Assembly (NCBI GenBank): GCA_018242045.1 | Contig: JAFECR010000028.1 | Span: 1 to 33,377 of the forward strand | Reading direction: 5' to 3' | Source of the DNA: Pseudomonadota bacterium | GTDB lineage: Bacteria > Pseudomonadota > Gammaproteobacteria > Berkiellales > Berkiellaceae | DNA length: 33,377 nt | Program-made: the position numbers and the translations under genes | Notes under the pieces: generated by a model | Seen by the model: the letters and a program-made list of their open reading frames with translations, nothing else | Database searches by the model: none | What the model was told of the DNA's origin: nothing | Shown: positions 17,238 through 28,221 of the stretch, piece by piece | How the letters are laid out: every line of letters begins with the position of its first letter | Numbering within the stretch: position 1 is the stretch's first letter

Positions 17238-18680
17238 CTAAGTCTCATTTAATTTTTTCTTTAATAACTCATTAACTTGGGCAGGATTTGCCTTGCCTTT
17301 TGTAGCTTTCATTACCTGACCCACTAAAAAGCCAAACACTTTATCTTTACCAGCACGGTATTCTGCAACCTGGCTTGCATTAGCAGCAATCACTTCATCA
17401 ATGGCTTTTTCAATAGCAGAGAAATCAGTAACCTGTTTTAATCCTTTTTGCTCGATGATCTCATCAACATGGCCTTCTTTTGCCCACAAGGCTTCAAAAA
17501 TGGTTTTGGCAATTTTGCCAGAGATAGTGTTATCAAGTATGCGGGCCAACAACTGCCCAAGATCATTAGCACTCACAGGGCTTTGCTCAATATCTAAATT
17601 TGCTTTATTAAGCGCACCTAGCAGCTCACCCATAACCCAGTTTGCAGCAAGTTTTGGATCTTTTTTGTGAATAGCATCAACAACGGCTTCATAATAGGCT
17701 GCCAAAGCTTTGTGCTCTGTTAAAACGGTCGCATCATAAGGCTTTAAGCCATATTCTTGCTGGAAGCGTTCTTTTTTTTGCGAAGGAAGTTCCGGTAAAG
17801 TGCTTTTAACTTGTTGGATATAAGCCTCATCCAGAATAACGGGTAATAGATCAGGATCGGGGAAATAGCGATAATCGTTAGCTTCTTCTTTGTCACGCAT
17901 GGGGCGATTTTGTTGCTTTGCTGGGTCCCATAACATGGTTTGTTGGGTTATTTTTCCGCCGCCTTCCAACACATCAATTTGTCTTTGAATTTCATAATTA
18001 ATAGCTTGTTCTACAAAGCGAAAGGAGTTGATATTTTTGGTTTCCGTTCTGGTGCCAAACTTGGATTCACCTTGTGGGCGAATGGAAACATTGGCATCGC
18101 AGCGAAAAGAACCTTCTTGCATGTTACCATCGCAGATTTCTAAATAACAAACCAGGGCGTGTAATGCTTTAAGATAGGCAACGGCTTCTTGAGCAGAGCG
18201 CAAATCTGGCTCTGAAACAATTTCTAATAATGGGGTGCCAGCACGATTTAAATCGATGCCCGTTTGTTTGGGAAATTCTTCATGCAACGATTTTCCAGCA
18301 TCTTCTTCAAGATGTGCACGGGTGATCCCAATGCGTTTTGTTTGATTATCACCAAAGGTAATATCAAGATAGCCATCATGCACAATGGGTAATTCATATT
18401 GGCTGATCTGATATCCTTTGGGTAGATCAGGGTAAAAATAGTTTTTACGAGCAAAGACAGAGCGATGTGCAACAGTGCTATGTGTGGCTAAGCCAAATAA
18501 AGTTGCCATACGCACGGCTTCTTTATTAAGCACAGGTAAAACACCAGGCATGCCAAGATCTATCGCGCAGGCTTGGGTATTGGGTGGGGCGCCAAACGCG
18601 GTTGGGGCACCTGAAAATATTTTAGAGTGCGTTTTTAATTGGGCATGGACTTCTAAGCCAATAATAACTTCCCATTGCAT
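17238..18680 (-). CDS. gatB: Asp-tRNA(Asn)/Glu-tRNA(Gln) amidotransferase subunit B
   Basis: 480 residues, full length. GatB binds the mischarged Glu-tRNA(Gln) or Asp-tRNA(Asn), phosphorylates the acyl group and accepts ammonia from GatA. The N-terminus [24 protein letters not shown] is the family signature, followed by [15 protein letters not shown] and [16 protein letters not shown]. The C-terminal YqeY-like tail ends with [26 protein letters not shown] stands 8 bases before the ATG. It is the last gene of gatC-gatA-gatB, 29 bases after gatA. A GatCAB complex usually means that GlnRS and/or AsnRS is absent or supplemented; this window cannot show which. Confidence 0.98.
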   Translation of the reverse strand: MQWEVIIGLEVHAQLKTHSKIFSGAPTAFGAPPNTQACAIDLGMPGVLPVLNKEAVRMATLFGLATHSTVAHRSVFARKNYFYPDLPKGYQISQYELPIVHDGYLDITFGDNQTKRIGITRAHLEEDAGKSLHEEFPKQTGIDLNRAGTPLLEIVSEPDLRSAQEAVAYLKALHALVCYLEICDGNMQEGSFRCDANVSIRPQGESKFGTRTETKNINSFRFVEQAINYEIQRQIDVLEGGGKITQQTMLWDPAKQQNRPMRDKEEANDYRYFPDPDLLPVILDEAYIQQVKSTLPELPSQKKERFQQEYGLKPYDATVLTEHKALAAYYEAVVDAIHKKDPKLAANWVMGELLGALNKANLDIEQSPVSANDLGQLLARILDNTISGKIAKTIFEALWAKEGHVDEIIEQKGLKQVTDFSAIEKAIDEVIAANASQVAEYRAGKDKVFGFLVGQVMKATKGKANPAQVNELLKKKLNET

Positions 18681-18709
18681 GTTTAGGGATCTCCTTTATT
18701 TTTAAGCCT

Positions 18710-20173
18710 TTACAGGCAATTTTCTGGGATCTGTTTGTGCCAATTTGTTTCTTGTTGGTATTGGAAAGCAGCGTTTAATAAAGTACTTTCATCAAAATGT
18801 TTACCCGTAAGTTGAATGCCAATGGGCAGTTCATTAACAAATCCAGCAGGGATACTTAACCCAGGCAGTCCTGCTAAATTGGTTGCAATGGTGTAGATGT
18901 CTGATAGGTACATGCTGACAGGATCATCTGCTTTTTCGCCGATTTTAAAAGCAGGGGTGGGTGCTGTTGGGCCAAGGAGAAAATCGACTGTTTCAAACGC
19001 TCGTTTAAAATCTTCTGAAATTAATTTTCTTACTTTTTGTGCTTTTAAGTAATATGCGTCAAAATAACCTGCCGATAAAACGTAAGTGCCGACCATAATT
19101 CTTCTTTTAACTTCATCACCAAATCCTTCTGCGCGTGAACGTTTATATAAATCGGTTAAATCTACAGGATTTTGACAACGATAACCAAAACGCACACCAT
19201 CATAACGAGATAAATTTGAAGAACATTCAGCAGAGGCAACCACATAGTAAACTGAAATAGACAAAGGGCTTGAAGGCAAAGAAACTTCTTGTATTTTTGC
19301 GCCTAATTTTTCAAAAACACGCAAAGCGTCTTGCACACAAGCTTCTACTTTCTTATCAAGGCCTTTGTCAAAATATTCTTTTGGAACACCAATGACTTTT
19401 CCACTCAGTGATGCTTTTAAGTTTTTGGTATAATCCGGCACCGCTAAGTCCACACTGGTAGAATCAAGCGGATCAAATCCTGCCATGGCATTTAATAACA
19501 TGGCAACATCTTCAGCAGTTTGTGCAAATGGGCCGGCTTGATCCAAGCTTGAGGCAAATGCAATCATGCCATAACGTGAAACGCGACCATAGGTTGGCTT
19601 TAATCCTGTGACACCGCAAAGCGCAGCGGGTTGGCGGATGGAGCCGCCAGTATCTGTACCTGTTGAACAAGGCACCAAGCGTGCACCAACCGCAGCGGCA
19701 GAGCCGCCTGAAGAACCACCCGGTACCCGCAGCGGATCCCAAGGATTTTTAACGGGCCCATAATAACTGGTTTCATTGGATGAGCCCATGGCAAATTCAT
19801 CCATGTTGGTTTTTCCTAACATGACCATGCCTGCGTCATCCACTTGAGTGACCATGGTGGCATCATAAGGCGCAATAAAATTATCAAGCATTTTAGAGCC
19901 ACAGCTTGTTTTAATGTGCTTAGTGCAAAATATATCTTTGTGTGCAATGGGCAGACCAGTTAAGGGTTTTGCTTTTCCTTGCGCGCGCAACGCATCACAT
20001 TGTTTGGCTTTTGCTAAAGCGGTATCTTCGGTGACGGTAATAAAGCTATTGTAAATTTTATCAAAGCGACGGATCCTATCTAAAAAATGATTGGTAAGCT
20101 CAACGCTTGAAAACGTTTTTTTGTTAAGACCTTGTGCAAGTTCTGCAAGTGTCATGGTATGAATCGTGGTCAT
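18710..20173 (-). CDS. gatA: Asp-tRNA(Asn)/Glu-tRNA(Gln) amidotransferase subunit A
   Basis: 487 residues. GatA is the glutaminase subunit: it releases ammonia from glutamine for GatB. It is an amidase-signature enzyme with the Lys-cisSer-Ser triad visible as Lys79 (LPIAHKD), Ser154 (PGGSSGGS) and Ser178 ([12 protein letters not shown]), at the positions known for GatA of other bacteria. AAGGA lies 7 bases before ATG 20173; an in-frame ATG at 20158 is a weaker alternative. It follows gatC by 12 bases and precedes gatB in one operon. Confidence 0.98.
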   Translation of the reverse strand: MTTIHTMTLAELAQGLNKKTFSSVELTNHFLDRIRRFDKIYNSFITVTEDTALAKAKQCDALRAQGKAKPLTGLPIAHKDIFCTKHIKTSCGSKMLDNFIAPYDATMVTQVDDAGMVMLGKTNMDEFAMGSSNETSYYGPVKNPWDPLRVPGGSSGGSAAAVGARLVPCSTGTDTGGSIRQPAALCGVTGLKPTYGRVSRYGMIAFASSLDQAGPFAQTAEDVAMLLNAMAGFDPLDSTSVDLAVPDYTKNLKASLSGKVIGVPKEYFDKGLDKKVEACVQDALRVFEKLGAKIQEVSLPSSPLSISVYYVVASAECSSNLSRYDGVRFGYRCQNPVDLTDLYKRSRAEGFGDEVKRRIMVGTYVLSAGYFDAYYLKAQKVRKLISEDFKRAFETVDFLLGPTAPTPAFKIGEKADDPVSMYLSDIYTIATNLAGLPGLSIPAGFVNELPIGIQLTGKHFDESTLLNAAFQYQQETNWHKQIPENCL

Positions 20174-20185
20174 GGGAAGTCCTTA

Positions 20186-20476
20186 TTATTCTATTACCTT
20201 GGGTACCAAATAAAGACCAGCGTCGGTATCGGGCGCAATGGATTGGAATAATTCACGCTCATTTGTTTCAGTGATTTTATCATCCCGCATTCTCTGGGTA
20301 AGATTTTCCAATGGATGGGCTAAAGGCACAACATTTTCAGTTTGTGCGTCGTTAATATGTGCGACCAAATCTAAGATCTTAGAAAGATTGCTGGCATAAA
20401 AAGGAATTTGCTCTTCTGCTAGCGTTAATCTGGCAAGATGCGCGATTTTTTCGACTTCGTTGCGATCTAAAGGCAT
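20186..20476 (-). CDS. gatC: Asp-tRNA(Asn)/Glu-tRNA(Gln) amidotransferase subunit C
   Basis: 96 residues, typical for GatC, the small subunit that wraps between GatA and GatB and stabilises the complex. The N-terminus EVEKIAHLARLTLAEEQ and the middle LSKILDLVAHINDAQTENVVPLAHP are characteristic. The start has a good AAGGGGAT 4 bases upstream. It is the first gene of gatCAB and is divergent from mreB, with which it shares a 148-base promoter region. Confidence 0.97.
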   Translation of the reverse strand: MPLDRNEVEKIAHLARLTLAEEQIPFYASNLSKILDLVAHINDAQTENVVPLAHPLENLTQRMRDDKITETNERELFQSIAPDTDAGLYLVPKVIE

Positions 20477-20519
20477 AATGATCCCCTTAATCTGACGAGA
20501 ATTAAGTTAATCCACTAAT

Positions 20520-20548
20520 ACTATAATAAAATAGGGTAGGGGAGCTAA
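20520..20548 (-). promoter_or_regulatory. Weak candidate promoter for gatCAB
   Basis: On the minus strand TTAGCT (20548-20543), a 17-base spacer and TATAGT (20525-20520, 5 of 6). The -35 match is poor. It is the best pair I see upstream of gatC, about 44 bases before the start codon. Confidence 0.3.
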
Positions 20549-20566
20549 TGTATCATAGCTCGCGCC

Positions 20567-20595
20567 TTGCCCAAAATAGTGGAGGTTGTTATAAG
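20567..20595 (+). promoter_or_regulatory. Sigma-70 promoter for mreBCD
   Basis: TTGCCC (20567-20572, 4 of 6), exactly 17 bases, then TATAAG (20590-20595, 5 of 6). Transcription would start near 20602, about 23 bases before the mreB ATG, just upstream of the AGGAAG ribosome binding site. Confidence 0.55.
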
Positions 20596-20615
20596 TTAAT
20601 GTAAGTGTCACGTAG

Positions 20616-21671
<1,056 letters not shown>

Positions 21672-21712
21672 AGCTTAATGACAGGGAGCAGACTATTCTA
21701 ACATTTAAACCC

Positions 21713-22636
21713 GTGCGACCAAGTGGGTGGACACTGGTCTTTTCGATAATTGTTTCTTTAATGCTCTTTATTGCAAGTAGTCACGTACCAGGCTTTTCTA
21801 TTGTCCATCAATATCTTGCTAAATTGGTTTGGCCTATTCAAAAAACAGTAGATATTCCAAATTATCTCGTGGAGGAAGCAGAAGCTTTTTTTCGTGAACG
21901 TTACAATCTGCTTACTGAAAATGCCAACCTGAAACATCAACATATCTATTTGCAAGCCCAAGTTCAAAAACTACGTGCTTTAGAAGCTGAAAACCAAGAA
22001 TTAAGAGAGCTTCTTCGTTCAGTTGGTCAAGAAAAAGATTCTTTTTCTGAAGCCCGGATCATTCATGCAAACCTCGATCCTTTTCGTCAACAGATCCTTT
22101 TGAACAAAGGAAAAAAACAAGGTGTGGTAGTTGGTCAAGTCGTTATTGACGCACAGGGATTAGTCGGTGTTGTGCTAAAGGTAACTGATAATAGTTCACG
22201 GGTTTTATTATTGACCGATACCAGTTTTGCCGTTCCAGTACAATCCGTGCGCAGCGGCGAAAGAGCCATTGCAACCGGAAGTGGTGCAGGGGGTGAGCTG
22301 AGACTAAATTATGTACCCCGTACGGCTGATTTTGTGGAGGGTGATGAATTGGTGACCTCAGGATTGGGGGGGCGTTTTCCGGCAGGTTATCCCGTAGGTG
22401 TTATCACCTCTATTCAGCACGATGCGAGCACTCGCTTTACTTTGATTGGTGCCAGCCCTTGTGCAAAATTAGGTCAGTTTAGGCATGTTTTATTAGTAAA
22501 AGATCATTCAAATCAACCTATTATCGTTGAAGATCAAATGAATAAACCAACGGTCTCTCAAGCTGGAGATACTTCAAATTCTCACGCTAGTGTACAAGCA
22601 ATTTATTCTTCAATAGTGAAAGGTAAAGGCGCATAA
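21713..22636 (+). CDS. mreC: Rod shape-determining protein MreC
   Basis: 307 residues from GTG 21713. MreC is a bitopic inner-membrane protein whose periplasmic part links MreB to PBP2 and RodA. The N-terminal membrane segment WTLVFSIIVSLMLFIASS, a coiled coil at about residues 65-103, and the beta-rich domain with GLVGVVLKVTDNSSRVLLLTD, ELVTSGLGGRFPAGYPVGVI are as expected. The GTG lacks a nearby Shine-Dalgarno, while GGGAG lies 6 bases before an in-frame ATT at 21695, so the true start may be 6 codons upstream with a rare start codon. Second gene of mreBCD. Confidence 0.95.
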   Translation: MRPSGWTLVFSIIVSLMLFIASSHVPGFSIVHQYLAKLVWPIQKTVDIPNYLVEEAEAFFRERYNLLTENANLKHQHIYLQAQVQKLRALEAENQELRELLRSVGQEKDSFSEARIIHANLDPFRQQILLNKGKKQGVVVGQVVIDAQGLVGVVLKVTDNSSRVLLLTDTSFAVPVQSVRSGERAIATGSGAGGELRLNYVPRTADFVEGDELVTSGLGGRFPAGYPVGVITSIQHDASTRFTLIGASPCAKLGQFRHVLLVKDHSNQPIIVEDQMNKPTVSQAGDTSNSHASVQAIYSSIVKGKGA

Positions 22637-23146
22637 ATGATAAGATACGCCATAACATGGTGGCTTTTTTTAGGGATCACTTTCTATCTTTGCGGGCTGA
22701 TGAGCGTCTTGCCTTTAGCGCCAGATTGGCAATGGTACAGGCCGCAGTGGGTCATGATGCTTTTTATCTATTGTCAGATATCTCAACCTAAAAGATTTAA
22801 TCCAATCTATGCCTGGATTGGTGGTTTGCTAGTGGATAGTTTGTTAGAAACCCGTTTAGGAGAGCATGCGCTGGTATTTTCTATAGTTTGTTATTCCACT
22901 GCCCTAATAAGGCAAAAATTTTTACTACGCCCTTTATGGTTACAACTGGGAAAGATATTTTTACTTATCTGTTTAGGACAGATTTTAATTCTTTGGTTTC
23001 ATGTATTAGCGGGACAGAACCCGCATACCCTACTTTATTGGATGGGCACAGTCACGAGTTGTTTATGTTGGCCGTTCTTTGTAGGAATACTTCATTTCTT
23101 AGGTCGTATGTTGAGAGTCGCTCCATCCTTATCTCGTAGCATATAA
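22637..23146 (+). CDS. mreD: Rod shape-determining protein MreD
   Basis: 169 residues, a typical length. MreD is an integral inner-membrane partner of MreC and RodA in the elongasome. Several hydrophobic helices are visible, from WWLFLGITFYLCGLM at the N-terminus to the last around WPFFVGILHFLG. The conserved GGLLVDSLLETRLGEHAL segment (E. coli: GLIIDLVWGSTLG-like) supports the call. The ATG follows the mreC stop codon directly, with AAAGG 8 bases upstream, so the two are translated together. Confidence 0.95.
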   Translation: MIRYAITWWLFLGITFYLCGLMSVLPLAPDWQWYRPQWVMMLFIYCQISQPKRFNPIYAWIGGLLVDSLLETRLGEHALVFSIVCYSTALIRQKFLLRPLWLQLGKIFLLICLGQILILWFHVLAGQNPHTLLYWMGTVTSCLCWPFFVGILHFLGRMLRVAPSLSRSI

Positions 23147-23235
23147 TAGTACCTACCATACTTAAATTAAGAAAGAGACATCCCTGACGGGTTTGTTCGG
23201 CAAACCTGTTTAAACAATGAGTGGGAAAAGAGAAA
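23147..23235 (+). other. Intergenic leader of rng with a hairpin; no maf gene
   Basis: 89 bases between mreD and rng. It holds a hairpin at 23189-23207 (GGGTTTG, TTCGG loop, CAAACCT; last pair G-U) followed by GTTTAAAC. It could be a weak terminator after mreD or a leader structure that affects rng. In enterobacteria a maf gene (yhdE) lies at this place; no remnant is visible here. Confidence 0.4.
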
Positions 23236-24711
23236 ATGTCGGAAGAGATCCTCATTAATGTTAGCCCAAGAGAAACACGCGGGGCGATTGTTGAAAATGG
23301 TGTGTTGCAAGAAGTCCTAATTGAACGTGCGAGCCGTCGAGGTTTGGTAGGCAATATTTACATGGGAAAAGTAGTTAGAGTCCTACCTGGCATGCAGGCT
23401 GCTTTTGTGGAAATGGGATTAGAAAGGGCTGCATTTTTACATATCTCCGATATGATTTCAGTGAATGATGAATATTTACCGCCCACTGATGAAGTAAGTG
23501 AATCGCAAGAATCCATTACCGAACTTCTTAAAGATGGTCAATCTTTGGCAGTACAAGTCATTAAAGATCCTATTGGCTCAAAAGGCGCAAGGTTAACCAC
23601 CCGTATTTCATTGCCCTCGCGTTATTTGGTCTTTATGCCAGGCATTAGCCATGTTGGCGTCTCACAACGTATTGAAGATGAACAAGAAAGAGAAAGGCTC
23701 AAAAAAATTGTTGAAGAATCTATGTCGCCGCAGCAAGGTGGGTTTATTGTGCGAACGGCGGCAGAAGGTGCAACGGCAGCAGAAATTAAAGCAAACCAAG
23801 CCTATTTAATTAAACTTTGGGGATCGGTTTCTCGAAAAATGATCAATGCCAAAAGCGGCGATATCATTCATGAAGATTTACCTTTATTTTTGCGAGCACT
23901 GCGCGATTATATTTCTCCACAAACAGAACGTCTTCGTATCGATGACAAATCCGCTTATGATAGGGCTCTTATTTTTATCGAAGATTTTGTGCCTGCGATT
24001 TCAGGTAAACTGGAACTTTATAGTGGCGAGCGACCCTTATTTGATTTGTATGGTGTTGAAGATGAAATACAGCGGGCATTGCATCGAAAAGTACAATTAA
24101 AATCGGGTGGTCACTTGGTGTTTGATCAAACCGAAGCAATGACAACCATTGATGTCAACACAGGGGCATTTGTTGGCCATCGTAATTTAGAAGAAACCAT
24201 ATTTAAAACCAACTTAGAGGCTGTTAGTACCATTGCTAGGCAATTAAGGGTGCGAAATTTAGGCGGCATTATTATCATTGATTTTATTGATATGACGAAT
24301 GATGAGCACAAAAGACAAGTTATCCGCGCCTTAGAAAAAGCCCTTGCCAAAGATCATACCAAAAATAGCATCAGTGAAGTTTCCTCACTTGGGTTGGTAG
24401 AAATGACTCGCAAAAGAACCCGAGAAAGCTTAGAACATGTGCTTTGTGAAACCTGCATGGTTTGCGCAGGTAGAGGGATGATTAAAACCACTGAAACCGT
24501 TTGCAATGAAGTTTTTAGAGAAGTACTAAGAGCAGCAAGAGCTTATGAAACTAAAAGTTATTTAGTACTGGCATCGCAAGAAGTGGTTGACAGAATGTTA
24601 GATGAAGAATCTCCCATTGTTGCACAATTAGAAGAAAGAATTGGTAAATCTATCAAGTTTCAAGTAGAGAGTCTTTACACCCAAGAACAGTTCGACGTCG
24701 TATTGATGTAG
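23236..24711 (+). CDS. rng: Ribonuclease G
   Basis: 491 residues from ATG 23236; a GTG at 23221 is in frame, but MSEEILINVSPRETR matches the family N-terminus. RNase G is a 5'-end-dependent endoribonuclease that matures 16S rRNA and decays some mRNAs. The S1 domain (GIVGNIYKGR-type GLVGNIYMGKVVRVLPGMQAAFV) is followed by the catalytic domain. The metal-binding aspartates are Asp306 (TTIDVNTGAF) and Asp349 (IIIIDFIDM), the same 43-residue spacing as Asp303 and Asp346 of RNase E, and the zinc-link pair is Cys404 and Cys407. The long C-terminal scaffold of RNase E is absent, which makes it RNase G. It continues the cluster, 8 bases before yhdP. Confidence 0.97.
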   Translation: MSEEILINVSPRETRGAIVENGVLQEVLIERASRRGLVGNIYMGKVVRVLPGMQAAFVEMGLERAAFLHISDMISVNDEYLPPTDEVSESQESITELLKDGQSLAVQVIKDPIGSKGARLTTRISLPSRYLVFMPGISHVGVSQRIEDEQERERLKKIVEESMSPQQGGFIVRTAAEGATAAEIKANQAYLIKLWGSVSRKMINAKSGDIIHEDLPLFLRALRDYISPQTERLRIDDKSAYDRALIFIEDFVPAISGKLELYSGERPLFDLYGVEDEIQRALHRKVQLKSGGHLVFDQTEAMTTIDVNTGAFVGHRNLEETIFKTNLEAVSTIARQLRVRNLGGIIIIDFIDMTNDEHKRQVIRALEKALAKDHTKNSISEVSSLGLVEMTRKRTRESLEHVLCETCMVCAGRGMIKTTETVCNEVFREVLRAARAYETKSYLVLASQEVVDRMLDEESPIVAQLEERIGKSIKFQVESLYTQEQFDVVLM

Positions 24712-24719
24712 CAAACTTC

Positions 24720-27700
24720 ATGAAAAAAGTTCTATACAGAATCTATAAAATCGGTGGTTGGGCTTGCATCACAACGGCATGCTTTTTAGTGTTAATGAGA
24801 GTGGGAATGCCCTTTTTTATCCCTAACATGCCAAATTTATCACAATGGGTTACCAAACAAATACCTTATCCAACCTCAATTCAAAGCATTAAGTTTGATT
24901 GGCAAGGCTATCACCCCATATTGATTTTGTCTGAGGTTGCGGTTTTTAGTGAAGATAAAAAAGCTTGTGCTTTACAAATTCAAAAACTGAAAATACGTCT
25001 AAATGTGCTGCAACTTTTCTTGCAAAAGTTACAAGTAGATGAACTGAGTCTAGAAGGCGCTGTCGGTGGCTTGGATTATCAAAATGGTGTGATATCGGTT
25101 AGTAAATTGCAAGCCTTACAATTCAATTTGCTCAAACGGCCAACACTGGCATCAAGCTTAAAAAATCTCGTGATAAAAGATAGTGCACTCCATTTTACCG
25201 TTAATCAAGAAAAAGTTTTTTATTTCTCAAGAGCGGATCTTCAAATAGAAACGGCCAGCACCATTAAAATAAGTGCCAGTGCCGCACTTAAAAGTGACCA
25301 ACCGCAAGTGCAAGGCTTTCTTGCTTTAAAGGCCTGGTTAAAAGTTAAATCTCCAAGTGATATCTCATTGGTTGCTGATTTCTGGGCTAAAGATATTTTC
25401 TTGCAACCTCAAACAACCCCTGTCAACATATCTAAAATCCAAGGACAATGGCAAGGTTGGTACAATGGTCAAACTTGGGAAGTCAGCACTGATAAGTTTG
25501 AAATAGAAGAAGACTCACAAACCTCAACGTGGCAATTTGCACTAAAGCAAGCAGCGGCGCAAAAAATTACTTGGAAATTAGTGGGTAAAGATATAGATAT
25601 CAAGCGATGGCAAAACCATTGTCGCCAATTTGAATTATTACCAGAATTGCCGCTTTTTGATGGTAAAGGCAATATTGATTATTTAGCATTGAATGTTGAA
25701 GATCAAAAAGGACAATTGATTTTACAAAGCAATAACGTTGCTTTGGATTATCAATCTTATTTTGCCCAACCCCTTTCAGTAAAAGACTTATCCTTAGTAC
25801 TAGATTGGCACAAGCTTGAAGATATTATTTTTCTTAACATTGAGAATTTACAAGCTAAGCTGCAAGAGGTGCCGCTTAAAAGCCAAGGAACTCTAAGTTT
25901 TATAGCCAAAAAACCACAAAGCGCAGACATAATATTTAGCTTCGGGTCTTCAACCATCGAAGCCCTATTAAGCATCATGCCACAAAAGATTATGGATAAA
26001 GAGTTAACTCATTGGTTAACAAACGCATTATCGACAGGAGATCATCTATCAACCAAAGGACTATTGCGTGGTAATTTTGCAGATTTCCCATTTGATAATG
26101 CGCAAGGTATATTTGAAATACATACTGAACTTGATAAATTAGATTTTAACTATAATAAACCATATTGGCCAGCATTAACCGATCTCAAAGCGAATTTGCA
26201 TTTTCATAATCGGGCGTTATTTATTGATGGCGAACATGGTAAACTGCTACAAGGACAGTTAATTGACGCTGATGCCCTTATTCCAGATTTATTTGCGCCT
26301 GTTGCACAAGTCATTGTTGATACCAAAATTAAAAGTACCCTCCAAGAGGGGTTGGCACAAGTACAACAAAGCAACCTTCCAGCTAATTTAATTAAAACGT
26401 TAAGCCCTTTAAGCTTAAATGGTGTTATGTCATTATCGCTTGGTTTAGAAATTCCTTTAACCACGAAAACCAAACATGGTATGAAAGTGAGGGGCGTAAT
26501 AGAAGTATCGGATGCAACCATTACAATGAAGGAATGGGATTATCCCATTACCAATTTAAGTGGGAAAGTTTCTTTCACCGAAGACAGTGTTAATGCTAAG
26601 CATCTTTCTGGTCTTTTTTTACAAATGCCCGCACAATTTACATTGAGTCATGTTAAAGATGAACGCAGTGAAGTTACTTTGTCTGCAACAGGCTTAATTG
26701 AAATGGATACGTTGTTTAAAACCTTTCAAATTCCTTATAACAAGATAGCAGGCAAAACAGATTACCAAGCTCAGTTGCGACTCTTTCCTGATAACGAAGA
26801 TCAAGGATTTTTTGTCCTGACTTCTTCTTTACAAGGTGTTGTGATTGATGCGCCTTTTCCTCTTGCAAAAGACAAAGACGCAATTCAGCCACTGGAGCTA
26901 AAAGCTTTCAAAGATAACGATCTTATACATATTGCCGCAAAATATGGTGATAATGTCTCGCTTGCTTGCAGTTTTGGCCTGAATGAAAGTAGGCTCATTG
27001 GGGGGCATTTGCATTTTGGTGAAAATCGTCTTGCTAAATTTAGAGAAGATCAAATTTTATTAATTGAGGGAGAATTACCACAGCTTGACTTCTTGGCTTG
27101 GAAACAGTTTTTAACTGAAACGGGTCTATCAATGCAGCAAGATGCCAAAAAATCTCCTTTAGAGCCGTTAATTGAATTAAAATTAGGTAGTTTTTCTTTA
27201 TATGGCATGACTTTTGATAAAGAAAAGATTGCAGCCAATTGGGATAAAGAGGAACGGCAATGGCATTTAGCTTTTGATGGTGCAGATTTAAAAGGGATAA
27301 TTAAAATCCCCGAAGATGAACATTTGCCTTTGGTGGTAGATTTGCACAAGCTTGCCATTAAATCAACGCTTGATGAAAATTTTTCTTTCAACAAAACTCA
27401 AACTAGCCAAACAATAGATATCAAAATTAAAGAACTTACCTGGAATAATAAAAATATTACCGATATTCAAGCCCGATTAGAACCCTCATGGAAAGGCTAT
27501 TTCTTTTCAAATGTGTTAGCCAAAATTAAAGATAGCGAAGTAACACTATCAGGAAATTGGGATTATCTTTCTCCTCAAAATAAAGTGTCTACTACCGGTA
27601 AGATTAAGATAAAAGACATGGCTCAAACTTTAAATGCTTTGGGTATGAAAGGCACAGTGCAAAAAGCGAAAGGAACAGTGAATTTTGCATTGAACTGGAA

Positions 27701-28220
27701 TGGTTCTCCCGCCAAAATTGATTTCCCAACCCTGGGAGGGCAAGCCGAATTTTCATTTGTGCAGGGATCTATTCAAGGAATGAACCCCGGGATTGGCCGT
27801 GTGTTAAGCTTGTTAAACTTAGATAATGTGAGAAGACGGTTAAATTTAGATTTTAGTGATGTTACCAAAGACGGATTTTCTTTTAATGAACTCAATGGTA
27901 AATTTCAGTTTGGTAAAGGCAAAATCAGTTCAAATAAAGTCCTCCTTTACGGACCATCGGCAAAAATAGAAGCGTTTGGCCAAGCAGATTTGGAAAATCA
28001 AGCATTGGATGGTGAAATGATTGTGATGCCTAATGTGACAGGGAGTTTACCATTGGCTGCGGCAATTGCTGCAGGTAACCCTGCCATCGGTGCCGCAGTT
28101 TGGGCAGTAGATAAAATGTTTGGTCATAAGATTCAAGAAATACATCGTATGCGGTACAAAGTGTTAGGTACATGGGAAACACCAAAAGTAGAAGAAGTTT
28201 TCTTGCCAGTTAGGAGTTGA
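24720..28220 (+). CDS. yhdP: YhdP-family AsmA-like protein
   Basis: 1166 residues, slightly shorter than the roughly 1270 of E. coli YhdP. An N-terminal inner-membrane helix (about 13-32) anchors a long periplasmic AsmA-like beta-rich body. In E. coli YhdP acts with TamB and YdbH in moving phospholipids between inner and outer membrane. The C-terminal block GSLPLAAAIAAGNPAIGAAVWAVDKMFG and then MRYKVLGTWETPKVEEV is the conserved end of this family. Position after rng and before nit-tldD is the usual gammaproteobacterial order. It starts 8 bases after the rng stop with little Shine-Dalgarno, and its stop is 1 base before the nitrilase start. Confidence 0.93.
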   Translation: MKKVLYRIYKIGGWACITTACFLVLMRVGMPFFIPNMPNLSQWVTKQIPYPTSIQSIKFDWQGYHPILILSEVAVFSEDKKACALQIQKLKIRLNVLQLFLQKLQVDELSLEGAVGGLDYQNGVISVSKLQALQFNLLKRPTLASSLKNLVIKDSALHFTVNQEKVFYFSRADLQIETASTIKISASAALKSDQPQVQGFLALKAWLKVKSPSDISLVADFWAKDIFLQPQTTPVNISKIQGQWQGWYNGQTWEVSTDKFEIEEDSQTSTWQFALKQAAAQKITWKLVGKDIDIKRWQNHCRQFELLPELPLFDGKGNIDYLALNVEDQKGQLILQSNNVALDYQSYFAQPLSVKDLSLVLDWHKLEDIIFLNIENLQAKLQEVPLKSQGTLSFIAKKPQSADIIFSFGSSTIEALLSIMPQKIMDKELTHWLTNALSTGDHLSTKGLLRGNFADFPFDNAQGIFEIHTELDKLDFNYNKPYWPALTDLKANLHFHNRALFIDGEHGKLLQGQLIDADALIPDLFAPVAQVIVDTKIKSTLQEGLAQVQQSNLPANLIKTLSPLSLNGVMSLSLGLEIPLTTKTKHGMKVRGVIEVSDATITMKEWDYPITNLSGKVSFTEDSVNAKHLSGLFLQMPAQFTLSHVKDERSEVTLSATGLIEMDTLFKTFQIPYNKIAGKTDYQAQLRLFPDNEDQGFFVLTSSLQGVVIDAPFPLAKDKDAIQPLELKAFKDNDLIHIAAKYGDNVSLACSFGLNESRLIGGHLHFGENRLAKFREDQILLIEGELPQLDFLAWKQFLTETGLSMQQDAKKSPLEPLIELKLGSFSLYGMTFDKEKIAANWDKEERQWHLAFDGADLKGIIKIPEDEHLPLVVDLHKLAIKSTLDENFSFNKTQTSQTIDIKIKELTWNNKNITDIQARLEPSWKGYFFSNVLAKIKDSEVTLSGNWDYLSPQNKVSTTGKIKIKDMAQTLNALGMKGTVQKAKGTVNFALNWNGSPAKIDFPTLGGQAEFSFVQGSIQGMNPGIGRVLSLLNLDNVRRRLNLDFSDVTKDGFSFNELNGKFQFGKGKISSNKVLLYGPSAKIEAFGQADLENQALDGEMIVMPNVTGSLPLAAAIAAGNPAIGAAVWAVDKMFGHKIQEIHRMRYKVLGTWETPKVEEVFLPVRS

Positions 28221-28221
28221 T

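Noticed and set aside
19512..19800. Two overlapping minus-strand frames of 76 and 66 codons inside gatA
   Set aside because: They are alternative frames of the conserved gatA active-site region, whose own frame carries the catalytic Ser residues.
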